A DNA stretch of 64,000 nt from Lacihabitans sp. LS3-19 (GTDB lineage: Bacteria; Bacteroidota; Bacteroidia; Cytophagales; Spirosomataceae), in assembly GCF_024343575.1 (NCBI RefSeq), contig NZ_RJUA01000013.1, positions 46,283-110,282 of the forward strand. The letters run 5' to 3'. This document shows positions 37,410 to 45,278 of the stretch, piece by piece. The translations under genes and the position numbers were made by a program. The stretch's first letter is position 1; each line of letters begins with the position of its first letter. The notes beneath the pieces were generated by a model. That model was not told the DNA's origin. It did not search any database and was given only the letters and a program-made list of their open reading frames with translations.

Positions 37410-39599
37410 ATGAAAAAAATATTATTCTTCTTACTTATATATTTTCCTTCAAAAGCACAGTTTTTGGAAGGACAAATTACTGATAAAACCAATGTCGAAC
37501 TGCCAGGAGCTATTGTTTTTTGGACTTCAAAACCCAACGGTGCTGTATTGTCGGACGAAAAAGGAAAGTTCAAAATAGAAAAGGCAAATTTTGATAACCA
37601 ACTGGTTGTTAAGTTTTTAGGTTATAAAACAGATACCTTTAAAGTAAATGATACTCAGTTTTTGAAAATAATCTTGAAAGAGGATAATCAAGACCTTGAG
37701 GGTGTGGTTATTCAAAGTAATGCAACTACGATAGATAGGCTTTCTCCCATCCACACTGAAATTCTTACATCCAAAACCCTTGCTAAAGCTGCTTGCTGTA
37801 ATTTGTCTGAGAGTTTTGAAACCAACGCTTCAGTAAGTGTTAGTTACTCAGATGCTGTAACAGGCTCAAAACAAATTCAGTTATTAGGTCTTTCTGGGGT
37901 TTATCTCCAAACCAATGTCGAGAATATCCCAAATATTAGAGGATTAGCTTCAACTTTTGGCCTTAATTATATACCTGGCACATGGATTCAATCGATAGAC
38001 ATAGGGAAAGGAGCTGGCTCAGTTGTGAATGGTTATGAAAACATGATTGGGGCTATAAATGTGGAGCTTAAGAAACCCGACCAGCCTGAAAGAGTATATT
38101 TGAATATGTATTTCAATAATTTCGGAAGGTCAGAGTTGAATTTAAACTTAGCAAAGAAAATTTCAGACAAATGGTCTGTTGGTTTGCTTAGCCATGGCTC
38201 ATTATTGAAAACAAACATAGATAACAACAATGATGGATTCTTGGATTTACCCAAATATCACCAGATAAATGTAATGAATCGTTGGAAGTATTCTTCAGAC
38301 AAAATGATGGCACAATTTGGAGTTAAATATCTTACAGAGAATAGATTAGGTGGACAGAAAGGTTTCGAATCGAATTTTCAAACACCGAATTTGTACGGTT
38401 TTAGCAATCAAACCAATAGGGTAGAAGTGTTTTCTAAAACTGCTAAACTTTGGCAAGACAAACCTTATCAAGGATTAGGGTTAATCGTAAATGCATTGGT
38501 ACATAATTCAGCTTCAAAATTTGGTTTTAAACCTTATGATGCCTTCCAAAAAAGTTTTTACAGCAACTTGATTTACCAAAACATAATAGGAAATACCAAT
38601 CATACATATAAAACAGGCCTTAGTTTTTTGGCTGATAATTACGACGAAAAATATGGAAGCATAGTAAGAAAACGGAATGAGTTAGTTCCAGGAGCTTTTT
38701 TTGAATACTCTTTCAATTATTTAAATAGAACAAATCTGATGCTTGGTATTAGGAATGATTTTCACAATTTATATGGAAATCAGTTTTCTCCACGAATGCA
38801 CTTCAAACAAGAATTTGGTCAAAATCAAACTTTAAGACTTTCTGCAGGGCGTGGTTTTAGAGTTTCCAATCCGTTGGCCGAATACTACGGAAATTTGGTA
38901 AGCAGCAGGTCAATTAGATTTATAGAAGATCTGAAGCCTGAAGTTTCTTGGACAATGGGGTCTAGTTATATGGTTGAAATAAAGAAGTTTACGGTATCTG
39001 CAGAGTTTTATTCTACGATTTTTCAAAATCAAACTATCGCCGATATGGAGCATTCTGAATATTTATATTTTTATAATTCTGCTGGGAAATCTTACGCCAA
39101 CAGTGCATTGATAGAGCTTAATTATGGCCCAGTAAAGAACTGGGAGATAAAAGCCGCTTATAGATATATAAAAAGTATGCAAACCATGGGTACACCTTTC
39201 CAAGAAAAGGTTCTTTTGCCTAAAATGTTTCTTCCCAATGACAGAGTTTTATTAAATGTCGCATATAGTTTCCCTTATGATAGATGGAAATTGGACGGAA
39301 CGCTACAATGGAATGGCAAAAGACGTATTCCTGATTTTGAAAGCGGATTAGATCATACTTCTTATTATGCCATGCCAACCAAATTTGCACCATCATTTAT
39401 TAATCTCAATGGCCAAGTTTCTCGTAATTTTACTAAATGGGAGTACTATTTAGGTGGAGAGAATCTTACAGGATTTAGGCAGAAAAACCCCATCATCGCA
39501 GCAAATGAGCCATTTGGAAGTAATTTTGATGCTGGAGTAGCCTGGGGTCCAGTAATCGGGGCCACAATTTATACAGGTGTTAGATATAAACTGAAATAA
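37410..39599 (+). CDS. TonB-dependent receptor (probable copper/metal-linked)
   Basis: 729 residues. Signal peptide, an N-terminal carboxypeptidase-D-like barrel domain (E-G-Q-I-T-D-K-T-N-V-E-L-P-G-A near residue 20), then the plug (I-L-T-S-K-T-L-A-K-A-A-C-C-N-L-S-E-S-F-E, N-G-Y-E-N-M-I-G-A-I-N-V-E-L-K) and a beta barrel ending in Y-T-G-V-R-Y-K-L-K. The A-A-C-C-N-L-S-E-S-F segment is common in receptors sitting next to HMA-domain genes in Bacteroidota. With the HYC_CC_PP and HMA neighbours this suggests metal (copper) uptake or release; the substrate is inference. Confidence 0.87.
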   Translation: MKKILFFLLIYFPSKAQFLEGQITDKTNVELPGAIVFWTSKPNGAVLSDEKGKFKIEKANFDNQLVVKFLGYKTDTFKVNDTQFLKIILKEDNQDLEGVVIQSNATTIDRLSPIHTEILTSKTLAKAACCNLSESFETNASVSVSYSDAVTGSKQIQLLGLSGVYLQTNVENIPNIRGLASTFGLNYIPGTWIQSIDIGKGAGSVVNGYENMIGAINVELKKPDQPERVYLNMYFNNFGRSELNLNLAKKISDKWSVGLLSHGSLLKTNIDNNNDGFLDLPKYHQINVMNRWKYSSDKMMAQFGVKYLTENRLGGQKGFESNFQTPNLYGFSNQTNRVEVFSKTAKLWQDKPYQGLGLIVNALVHNSASKFGFKPYDAFQKSFYSNLIYQNIIGNTNHTYKTGLSFLADNYDEKYGSIVRKRNELVPGAFFEYSFNYLNRTNLMLGIRNDFHNLYGNQFSPRMHFKQEFGQNQTLRLSAGRGFRVSNPLAEYYGNLVSSRSIRFIEDLKPEVSWTMGSSYMVEIKKFTVSAEFYSTIFQNQTIADMEHSEYLYFYNSAGKSYANSALIELNYGPVKNWEIKAAYRYIKSMQTMGTPFQEKVLLPKMFLPNDRVLLNVAYSFPYDRWKLDGTLQWNGKRRIPDFESGLDHTSYYAMPTKFAPSFINLNGQVSRNFTKWEYYLGGENLTGFRQKNPIIAANEPFGSNFDAGVAWGPVIGATIYTGVRYKLK

Positions 39600-39632
39600 T
39601 AATTTTTAAACAAAACAAACAATAGAATAAAG

Positions 39633-39983
39633 ATGAAAAAAATCGTAGCATTATTGGTGACTATTTTAGCTTTAAATTTCTCCGTGAACGCACAAGCTAA
39701 TAAAACTGAAGAAGTAAAGTTTAAAACTTCTGCTAAATGTAGTATGTGTAAGGCACGTATAGAAGGCGACATGGGTAAGTCTGCTGGTGTGAAAAGCGTA
39801 AAATTAAATCTTGATGACAAAACGGTAAGTATTGTTTACAACCCTAAAAAAGTAAACAAAGATGAGTTAAAAACTAGAATCTCTAAAATCGGATATGATG
39901 CAGATGAGGTTGTAGCTAACCAAAAATCTCACGATGCATTGCCATCTTGTTGTCAGAAAGATGCAAAGGCTCACATGGATTAA
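39633..39983 (+). CDS. Secreted heavy-metal-associated (HMA) domain protein
   Basis: 116 residues with a signal peptide (A-L-L-V-T-I-L-A-L-N-F-S-V-N-A-Q-A). An HMA fold follows: F-K-T-S-A-K-C-S-M-C-K-A-R with the metal-binding CxxC, V-K-S-V-K-L-N-L-D-D-K-T-V-S-I-V-Y, and I-S-K-I-G-Y-D-A-D. A further C-C pair lies in S-C-C-Q-K-D near the end. It is likely a periplasmic copper(I) or related soft-metal chaperone. It is 33 nt downstream of the TonB receptor and probably cotranscribed. Confidence 0.92.
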   Translation: MKKIVALLVTILALNFSVNAQANKTEEVKFKTSAKCSMCKARIEGDMGKSAGVKSVKLNLDDKTVSIVYNPKKVNKDELKTRISKIGYDADEVVANQKSHDALPSCCQKDAKAHMD

Positions 39984-40074
39984 AACAAAATTTCGCAATT
40001 TATTAATTTAAACGAGTCTAATTTTGCAAAATCAAAACTAGAATGGTTTACAAATTAAAAAAGGTTTTAAAAAT

Positions 40075-40497
40075 ATGAAAGTAGAATTAAATAGAGTAGA
40101 TCAAGATTTCCATTTTGAAGCCAAAGGAGCTTCTGGAATAACGGTTAATATAGACGCTGGCGAAAATATTGGCGGGCACAATGCCGGTGCAAGACCAATG
40201 GAGCTTTTGCTTATGGGTTTAGGTGGTTGCACTTCTATAGACGTTATTTTGATTTTGAAAAAACAAAGACAAGCTCTAGAAGACTTGAAACTGAGAATAG
40301 AAGGTGAGCGTGAAAAAATAGAAGGGACGGAGATGACGCCTTTCAGGAAAATCAATATTCACTTTATGTTTAAAGGGGCTTTGGATCCAAAAAAAGTGGA
40401 GAAGGCAATTGAACTTTCTATGGAGAAATATTGCTCTGCTACCGCTCAACTATCTTGTTCGGCAGCAATTACGCATTCTTTTGAGATAAATACATAG
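40075..40497 (+). CDS. OsmC family protein
   Basis: 140 residues. OsmC features: L-L-M-G-L-G-G-C-T-S-I-D-V with the peroxidatic-type Cys, and K-Y-C-S-A-T-A-Q-L-S-C-S-A with two more Cys near the end. Family members are thiol peroxidases or hydroperoxide reductases in the cytoplasm. Its place after an HMA gene suggests oxidative stress linked to metal, but the 92-nt gap leaves cotranscription open. Confidence 0.93.
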   Translation: MKVELNRVDQDFHFEAKGASGITVNIDAGENIGGHNAGARPMELLLMGLGGCTSIDVILILKKQRQALEDLKLRIEGEREKIEGTEMTPFRKINIHFMFKGALDPKKVEKAIELSMEKYCSATAQLSCSAAITHSFEINT

Positions 40498-40551
40498 TTT
40501 GGCACGGTGATTGAAATAATCCTAATATCTATCAATTAAATACTAGGAAAT

Positions 40552-40743
40552 ATGAAAAAATCAATAGCTCTTTTAACAGTTTTAGTAGGTCTTTCGCTTT
40601 CATCATTAGCAGCAGATTCACCTATTAACCGTTCTAAAAAGAAAAGTAGAAAGGCGAAGTCTTCTTGCTGCACCGAAATGTCAAAAAGCGAATGCAAAAC
40701 AGTTTGTTCAAAAGAAGAGCAAAAATCATGTATGAAAAAATAA
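40552..40743 (+). CDS. Small secreted Cys-rich basic peptide
   Basis: 63 residues: a signal peptide (M-K-K-S-I-A-L-L-T-V-L-V-G-L-S-L-S-S-L-A-A), then a Lys/Arg-rich stretch (R-S-K-K-K-S-R-K-A-K) and five Cys in S-S-C-C-T-E-M-S-K-S-E-C, T-V-C-S and S-C-M-K-K. It ends just before a terminator. The Cys content and neighbours suggest metal binding or a redox role, which is inference. Confidence 0.6.
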   Translation: MKKSIALLTVLVGLSLSSLAADSPINRSKKKSRKAKSSCCTEMSKSECKTVCSKEEQKSCMKK

Positions 40744-40766
40744 ATTATTAGATTTTTTATTGTTAA

Positions 40767-40798
40767 GGAAGGCTTCATTTAGGTGAAGCTTTTTTTTT
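40767..40798 (+). terminator. Terminator after the metal cluster
   Basis: GCTTCA (40772-40777) pairs with TGAAGC (40784-40789), flanked by AAGG and a run of T. It follows the stop of the Cys-rich peptide and precedes thyA. Confidence 0.7.
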
Positions 40799-40835
40799 GC
40801 TTATTTTTGTAAAAAAAAAGATTTTTTCTGAACCA

Positions 40836-41627
40836 ATGAAGCAGTATCACGATTTATTAAAGCACATTTTAGAAAAGGGAACGCAAAAAACAGACAGAAC
40901 TGGAACCGGAACAATCAGTGTTTTTGGATATCAGATGCGTTTCGATCTAAATGAGGGATTTCCAATGGTGACTACCAAAAAAGTCCACTTGAAGTCTATT
41001 ATTCATGAATTGCTTTGGTTTATCAATGGTGATACCAATATTCAATATCTAAAGGAAAATGGTGTTAAAATTTGGGATGAATGGGCCGATGAAAATGGAG
41101 ATTTAGGTCCAGTATATGGCAAGCAGTGGCGTTCGTGGGATAGTAAAAATGGCGAAATAGATCAACTTAAAGAGGTTTTAAAACAATTGAAATCTAGCCC
41201 AGACTCACGCAGAATCATAGTTTCAGCTTGGAATGTAGGTGAATTGTCAGAAATGGCTTTGATGCCTTGTCATGCTTTTTTTCAGTTTTATGTTGCTGAT
41301 AATAAGCTCTCTTGTCAATTGTATCAAAGAAGTGCCGACGTTTTTCTAGGTGTTCCTTTCAATATCGCATCGTATGCTTTACTAACCATGATGATTGCCC
41401 AGGAATGTGGACTTGGATTAGGTGATTTTGTTTGGACGGGTGGTGATACTCATATTTATTCTAATCATTTGGAACAGGTAAATATTCAGCTTTCAAGAAC
41501 TCCAAGAGCTTTGCCGATAATGAAGCTGAATCCTGATGTTAAATCAGTGTTTGATTTTAAATTCGAGGATTTTGAACTGGTAAATTATGATCCATATCCA
41601 GGAATAAAGGCTCCGGTGGCAGTTTAA
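40836..41627 (+). CDS. thyA: Thymidylate synthase ThyA
   Basis: 264 residues from ATG at 40836, matching the usual length; a TTG at 40797 would add a spurious N-terminus. K-Q-Y-H-D-L-L is the normal start. The nucleophile is Cys145 in [40 protein letters not shown] and H-I-Y-S-N-H are present. It converts dUMP to dTMP using methylene-THF. It overlaps the end of convergent folK, both being folate-related. Confidence 0.97.
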   Translation: MKQYHDLLKHILEKGTQKTDRTGTGTISVFGYQMRFDLNEGFPMVTTKKVHLKSIIHELLWFINGDTNIQYLKENGVKIWDEWADENGDLGPVYGKQWRSWDSKNGEIDQLKEVLKQLKSSPDSRRIIVSAWNVGELSEMALMPCHAFFQFYVADNKLSCQLYQRSADVFLGVPFNIASYALLTMMIAQECGLGLGDFVWTGGDTHIYSNHLEQVNIQLSRTPRALPIMKLNPDVKSVFDFKFEDFELVNYDPYPGIKAPVAV

Positions 41628-42103
41628 AGCTTTTTAATCCAACTCTTGTCCAAATTAGATTTTGCTAATTCTGAAATAGTTTTCCTGAATTTTGGATGAA
41701 TGAAATCAGGATTTATTTCTTTTAATGGTTCTAATACGAAGTTTCTTTCTTGGATGTATTTGTGTGGAATAGTTAAGTTATCAGTACTAATTATATAGTT
41801 TTCGAAGAATAGAATATCAATATCTATTAATCTAGCCTCCCATTTTTGATTTCTAATTCTACCTAATTGAATTTCTAGGGCTAGAATTTTTTCTAATATT
41901 TGCAAAGGGTAAAAGTTGGTCTTTATACAAATGACTTGATTGTAATAATTTTCTTGATTTTCTACCCCCCAAGCTTCAGTTTCATATACACTAGAATCAT
42001 CTTGGATTTCCCCAATTGTATCACTTATGGCTTTTTTTGCCAATTCTATATTGGATTTCCTATCTCCAATGTTGGTGCCCAATCCTAAGAATACTTTAAA
42101 CAT
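41624..42103 (-). CDS. folK: HPPK (6-hydroxymethyldihydropterin diphosphokinase)
   Basis: 159 residues. The start ([16 protein letters not shown]) and [11 protein letters not shown] with the catalytic Asp residues are classical. [14 protein letters not shown] is the C-terminal part. It makes the diphosphate for dihydropteroate synthesis. It runs convergent to thyA with a 4-nt overlap of the stop codons. Confidence 0.95.
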   Translation of the reverse strand: MFKVFLGLGTNIGDRKSNIELAKKAISDTIGEIQDDSSVYETEAWGVENQENYYNQVICIKTNFYPLQILEKILALEIQLGRIRNQKWEARLIDIDILFFENYIISTDNLTIPHKYIQERNFVLEPLKEINPDFIHPKFRKTISELAKSNLDKSWIKKL

Positions 42104-42106
42104 TGT

Positions 42107-42862
42107 TTAAGCTTCGCTTAGATTGTAAGATTCTACCAATTGTGATATTTCGTGTAAAAAACCTGGTTGGTCTTCTATTGCATTGCCTATCACTATCACG
42201 TCTGCACCAGCGGCAAGGGCTTTTGAGGCTTTCTGAACAGTATTTATTCCTCCACCAACTATCAAGGGTATCTCAATATTTTTCTTAACAGTCTGTATAA
42301 TGCCTTCGCTCACCGGGATTTGTGCCCCAGAGCCAGCATCAAGGTAGATAAGTTTTAGACCTAGCATTTCACCAGCTATTGCAGTCGCTGCGGCTACATC
42401 AGGTTTATTATTTGGTATCGGGAAGGTATTGCTGATATAAGAAACAGTTGTTGGTTTTCCGCCATCTATCAAAATATATCCTGTAGGAAGCGTTTCCAAT
42501 GAACTCCTTTTTAAAATAGGAGCTGAGATAACATGCTGCCCTATCAAAAAATCAGGATTGCGGCCTGAAATAAGGGAAAGTAATAGAATTCCGTCAGCAG
42601 ATTCATTGATATGAAGACCATTACCTGGGAAAATTACTTTCGGTACAAAAGTTTTTTCCTGAAGTTTTTCTAAGACTAAATTCATGTTATCCGTAGAAAT
42701 CAAACTTCCACCCACGAAAATATAATCTACTGAAGCAGAATTTATTGCATTTATTCTGTCTTCTAGCGATTCGGGATTAAGCTTGTCTGGGTCCAAAAGT
42801 ACCGCAAAAGACTTTTTTCCAGCTTTAACGTTCGAATATAAACTACTTAATATCTTCCTCAT
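42107..42862 (-). CDS. Geranylgeranylglyceryl/heptaprenylglyceryl phosphate synthase
   Basis: 251 residues in the TIM-barrel GGGPS family. The start has L-L-D-P-D-K-L, and I-F-P-G-N-G, I-Y-L-D-A-G-S-G-A and I-V-G-G-G-I-N are the phosphate and prenyl diphosphate sites. Bacteroidota members make ether-lipid-like precursors from glycerol-1-phosphate. A UbiA-type prenyltransferase at 53.6 kb could be the next enzyme in that path, though it is distant. It overlaps the upstream gene by 20 nt. Confidence 0.93.
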   Translation of the reverse strand: MRKILSSLYSNVKAGKKSFAVLLDPDKLNPESLEDRINAINSASVDYIFVGGSLISTDNMNLVLEKLQEKTFVPKVIFPGNGLHINESADGILLLSLISGRNPDFLIGQHVISAPILKRSSLETLPTGYILIDGGKPTTVSYISNTFPIPNNKPDVAAATAIAGEMLGLKLIYLDAGSGAQIPVSEGIIQTVKKNIEIPLIVGGGINTVQKASKALAAGADVIVIGNAIEDQPGFLHEISQLVESYNLSEA

Positions 42863-43166
42863 TGGTGTTGAGTTGCTCTATAACTTCTAAAATTTTGTTT
42901 TTTGCTAAAGCCAATAAAACTGAAGTTGCAATACCAGTAATAGCAGATCCTAAAAATGAAGATTCTTTACTTTTTTTGGTCTCACCTTCCTCAATTTCAT
43001 CATCACCAAAAAGCTTCGATAAAGCAAAAGCAGCCACAATAATTCCACCAATTATCAAAACATTTTTGCCTTTATCTTGATAATCTCCCAATTGATTTTG
43101 GATGGCTTCAGTTGTAGATTTTATTACCTTCTCTAACTGACTCTTTTTATCTTCTTTATTTTCCAT
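42843..43166 (-). CDS. Small membrane protein, two hydrophobic helices
   Basis: 107 residues: a charged N-terminus (I-K-S-T-T-E-A-I-Q-N-Q-L), a helix V-L-I-I-G-G-I-I-V-A-A-F-A-L, an acidic loop (G-D-D-E-I-E-E-G-E), a second helix (L-G-S-A-I-T-G-I-A-T-S-V-L-L-A-L) and a charged tail. No family is recognised. It precedes the GGGPS-type gene and overlaps it by 20 nt, so the two are coupled. Confidence 0.7.
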   Translation of the reverse strand: MENKEDKKSQLEKVIKSTTEAIQNQLGDYQDKGKNVLIIGGIIVAAFALSKLFGDDEIEEGETKKSKESSFLGSAITGIATSVLLALAKNKILEVIEQLNTNEEDIK

Positions 43167-43257
43167 TTTTATTCCTTTTCAAAAACAATGCTAAATTAGT
43201 CTATTTGGTTCATATTAATGCCCAAAACGGGCTTTAAATGGAGATTTAAATCGTAAA

Positions 43258-45156
43258 TTATTTTTGATAAATCAATCCATGTTTGTCAATACCTAGAATT
43301 CCTTCATTGAGATTATATTTTAATATTTGAGTAGATAGTTCTTTATCTTCTATACTTAGTTTCATTTCTAAAACTGCTGGAGAGCATGGTAAAAGTTTCA
43401 TTATCAATTCGGTGAGTCTTACTGAATCATCAGAAACTAAGCCAAGTTTTTTCATTTTTAAACACACATCACAAATACCACAAACCTTGCTTGTTTCTTC
43501 ATCAAAATAATCTTGAATCAAAAGCATGCGGCATTTTGCAGATTGCTCTGCATAGTTTTTAACTGCTCTTAAAGCCTTCTTTTCATTTATTTTTCTTGAT
43601 TCTATTTCTCTGTAGTTAAGTGAAAGATTATCTGCGTCTTGCCGCGGTGTCAGAAATCCCAGTTGTGGTGAGGATTTTTGTGGTGAATAGTCAACAATTC
43701 CATGTTTGGCTAAAAATTCAAGATTTGTTACAATGTCATTGTATGTTGCACGATATGCATTTCCTATTTCTTGCTCACTTATGTTTACATAATTTGAAAA
43801 AATTTCGCCTCCATAAATTCGTAATATGGTTTTGCAAAACAATTCCAACTTTTCATTTCTTTGTTGAAATGCATTAAATTCTTGCGAATTTGCAATTATT
43901 CTAATTTTGGAAGGATTAAAATAAGCGTCGCTTAAATATATTAAACCTTGACTTTCTAGCAATTTCAGAGCATAATGCGTCTGTCGAACATTCAAACCAA
44001 AAGTTGAAGCAAAATTTTGAATCTCGAAATCAAAACTTTCAAAAACTTCGCTTTCGAAAGCTAATTTGTAGTAATTGCAAAGACTTTGATACACTTTTGT
44101 TATAAATGCGTTTTCTGGATATTTTAATTCTAAGTTATTTTCAAGATTTTCTATATCATTTTCATTGAATAAAATTACAGCATAGGCTTTTTGATTATCT
44201 CTACCAGCTCTTCCAGATTCTTGATAGTATGCTTCCAAGTTTTCGCAAAGATCAACGTGTATTACGCACCTAACATCGGGTTTGTCTATTCCCATTCCAA
44301 AGGCATTGGTTGATACTACAACTCTGGTTTTATTGTTTATCCAATCCTCTTGCTTTTGGTTTCTTTCTTTCAGACTGAGCCCTGCATGATAGAAATCAGC
44401 TGATATTTTATTGAGTTTTAAATATCTCGCAAATTCTACAGTACGATTTCTAGTTTTTGCATAAACTATGGCCGTTCCAGGAATCCTTTCAAGAATTTGA
44501 AGCGTTTTGGTTTCTTTGAGTTCGGACTCTATTACTGAATAGGAGAGGTTGTTTCTTGCAAAACTTTGAACAAAAAGTTTAGACTTTCTCAGTTCCAATT
44601 TTTCAATAATGTCATTTCTGACTTTCAATGTTGCAGTGGCTGTGAGTGCAATGGTAGGAATATCTGGAATGAGCTCTTTAAAAGCCGCAATTTGCAAATA
44701 GGCTGGTCTAAAATCATATCCCCATTTAGAAATACAATGAGCTTCGTCTATTGCCAACAGACTCACGTTCATGTATTTTATTCTTTCTTTAAAATTTATG
44801 GTTTTTAGTCTTTCAGGTGATACGTACAGAAATTTAATATTTCCATTAACCGCATCATCTAAAATATTCTCAATTTCAACGAATTTCAAACCTGAAAAAA
44901 TAGCTTCTGCCGCAATGTTTCTTTCTTTTAACTGCCTCACTTGGTCTTTCATAAGGGCTATTAAAGGCGATATTACAATACATATTCCATCCAATATCAT
45001 TCCAGGTACCTGAAAACAAATAGATTTACCTCCCCCAGTTGGTAGTAGAGCGAGCGTATCTGTTTTGGATAATATAGATTGGATTATTTCCTTTTGTAGC
45101 GGTCTGAATTTATCGTAGCCCCAATATTTTTTTAAAACTTCTTCAGGAGAAAGCAT
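43258..45156 (-). CDS. recQ: ATP-dependent DNA helicase RecQ
   Basis: 632 residues. The helicase motifs are L-L-P-T-G-G-G-K-S-I (Walker A), A-I-D-E-A-H-C-I-S (DEAH), S-A-R-N-N... in motif IV, and Q-E-S-G-R-A-G-R-D (motif VI). The RecQ-Zn region has C-R-M-L-L, then C-G-I-C-D-V-C. The HRDC domain is absent or very short. A shorter C-terminus than E. coli RecQ is common in this phylum, so this is one of several RecQ paralogues there. It works in repair and recombination. Confidence 0.95.
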   Translation of the reverse strand: MLSPEEVLKKYWGYDKFRPLQKEIIQSILSKTDTLALLPTGGGKSICFQVPGMILDGICIVISPLIALMKDQVRQLKERNIAAEAIFSGLKFVEIENILDDAVNGNIKFLYVSPERLKTINFKERIKYMNVSLLAIDEAHCISKWGYDFRPAYLQIAAFKELIPDIPTIALTATATLKVRNDIIEKLELRKSKLFVQSFARNNLSYSVIESELKETKTLQILERIPGTAIVYAKTRNRTVEFARYLKLNKISADFYHAGLSLKERNQKQEDWINNKTRVVVSTNAFGMGIDKPDVRCVIHVDLCENLEAYYQESGRAGRDNQKAYAVILFNENDIENLENNLELKYPENAFITKVYQSLCNYYKLAFESEVFESFDFEIQNFASTFGLNVRQTHYALKLLESQGLIYLSDAYFNPSKIRIIANSQEFNAFQQRNEKLELFCKTILRIYGGEIFSNYVNISEQEIGNAYRATYNDIVTNLEFLAKHGIVDYSPQKSSPQLGFLTPRQDADNLSLNYREIESRKINEKKALRAVKNYAEQSAKCRMLLIQDYFDEETSKVCGICDVCLKMKKLGLVSDDSVRLTELIMKLLPCSPAVLEMKLSIEDKELSTQILKYNLNEGILGIDKHGLIYQK

Positions 45157-45278
45157 ACTTTTGGATAAGAATTTACGTATTGCTTTGTAAAGCTATCGAA
45201 TATTTTTCCTTTTAAGAACCAAAGCATTTATATTTTCATTTATATTTACGAACCAACCGAGCAATTTTAATTTATACT

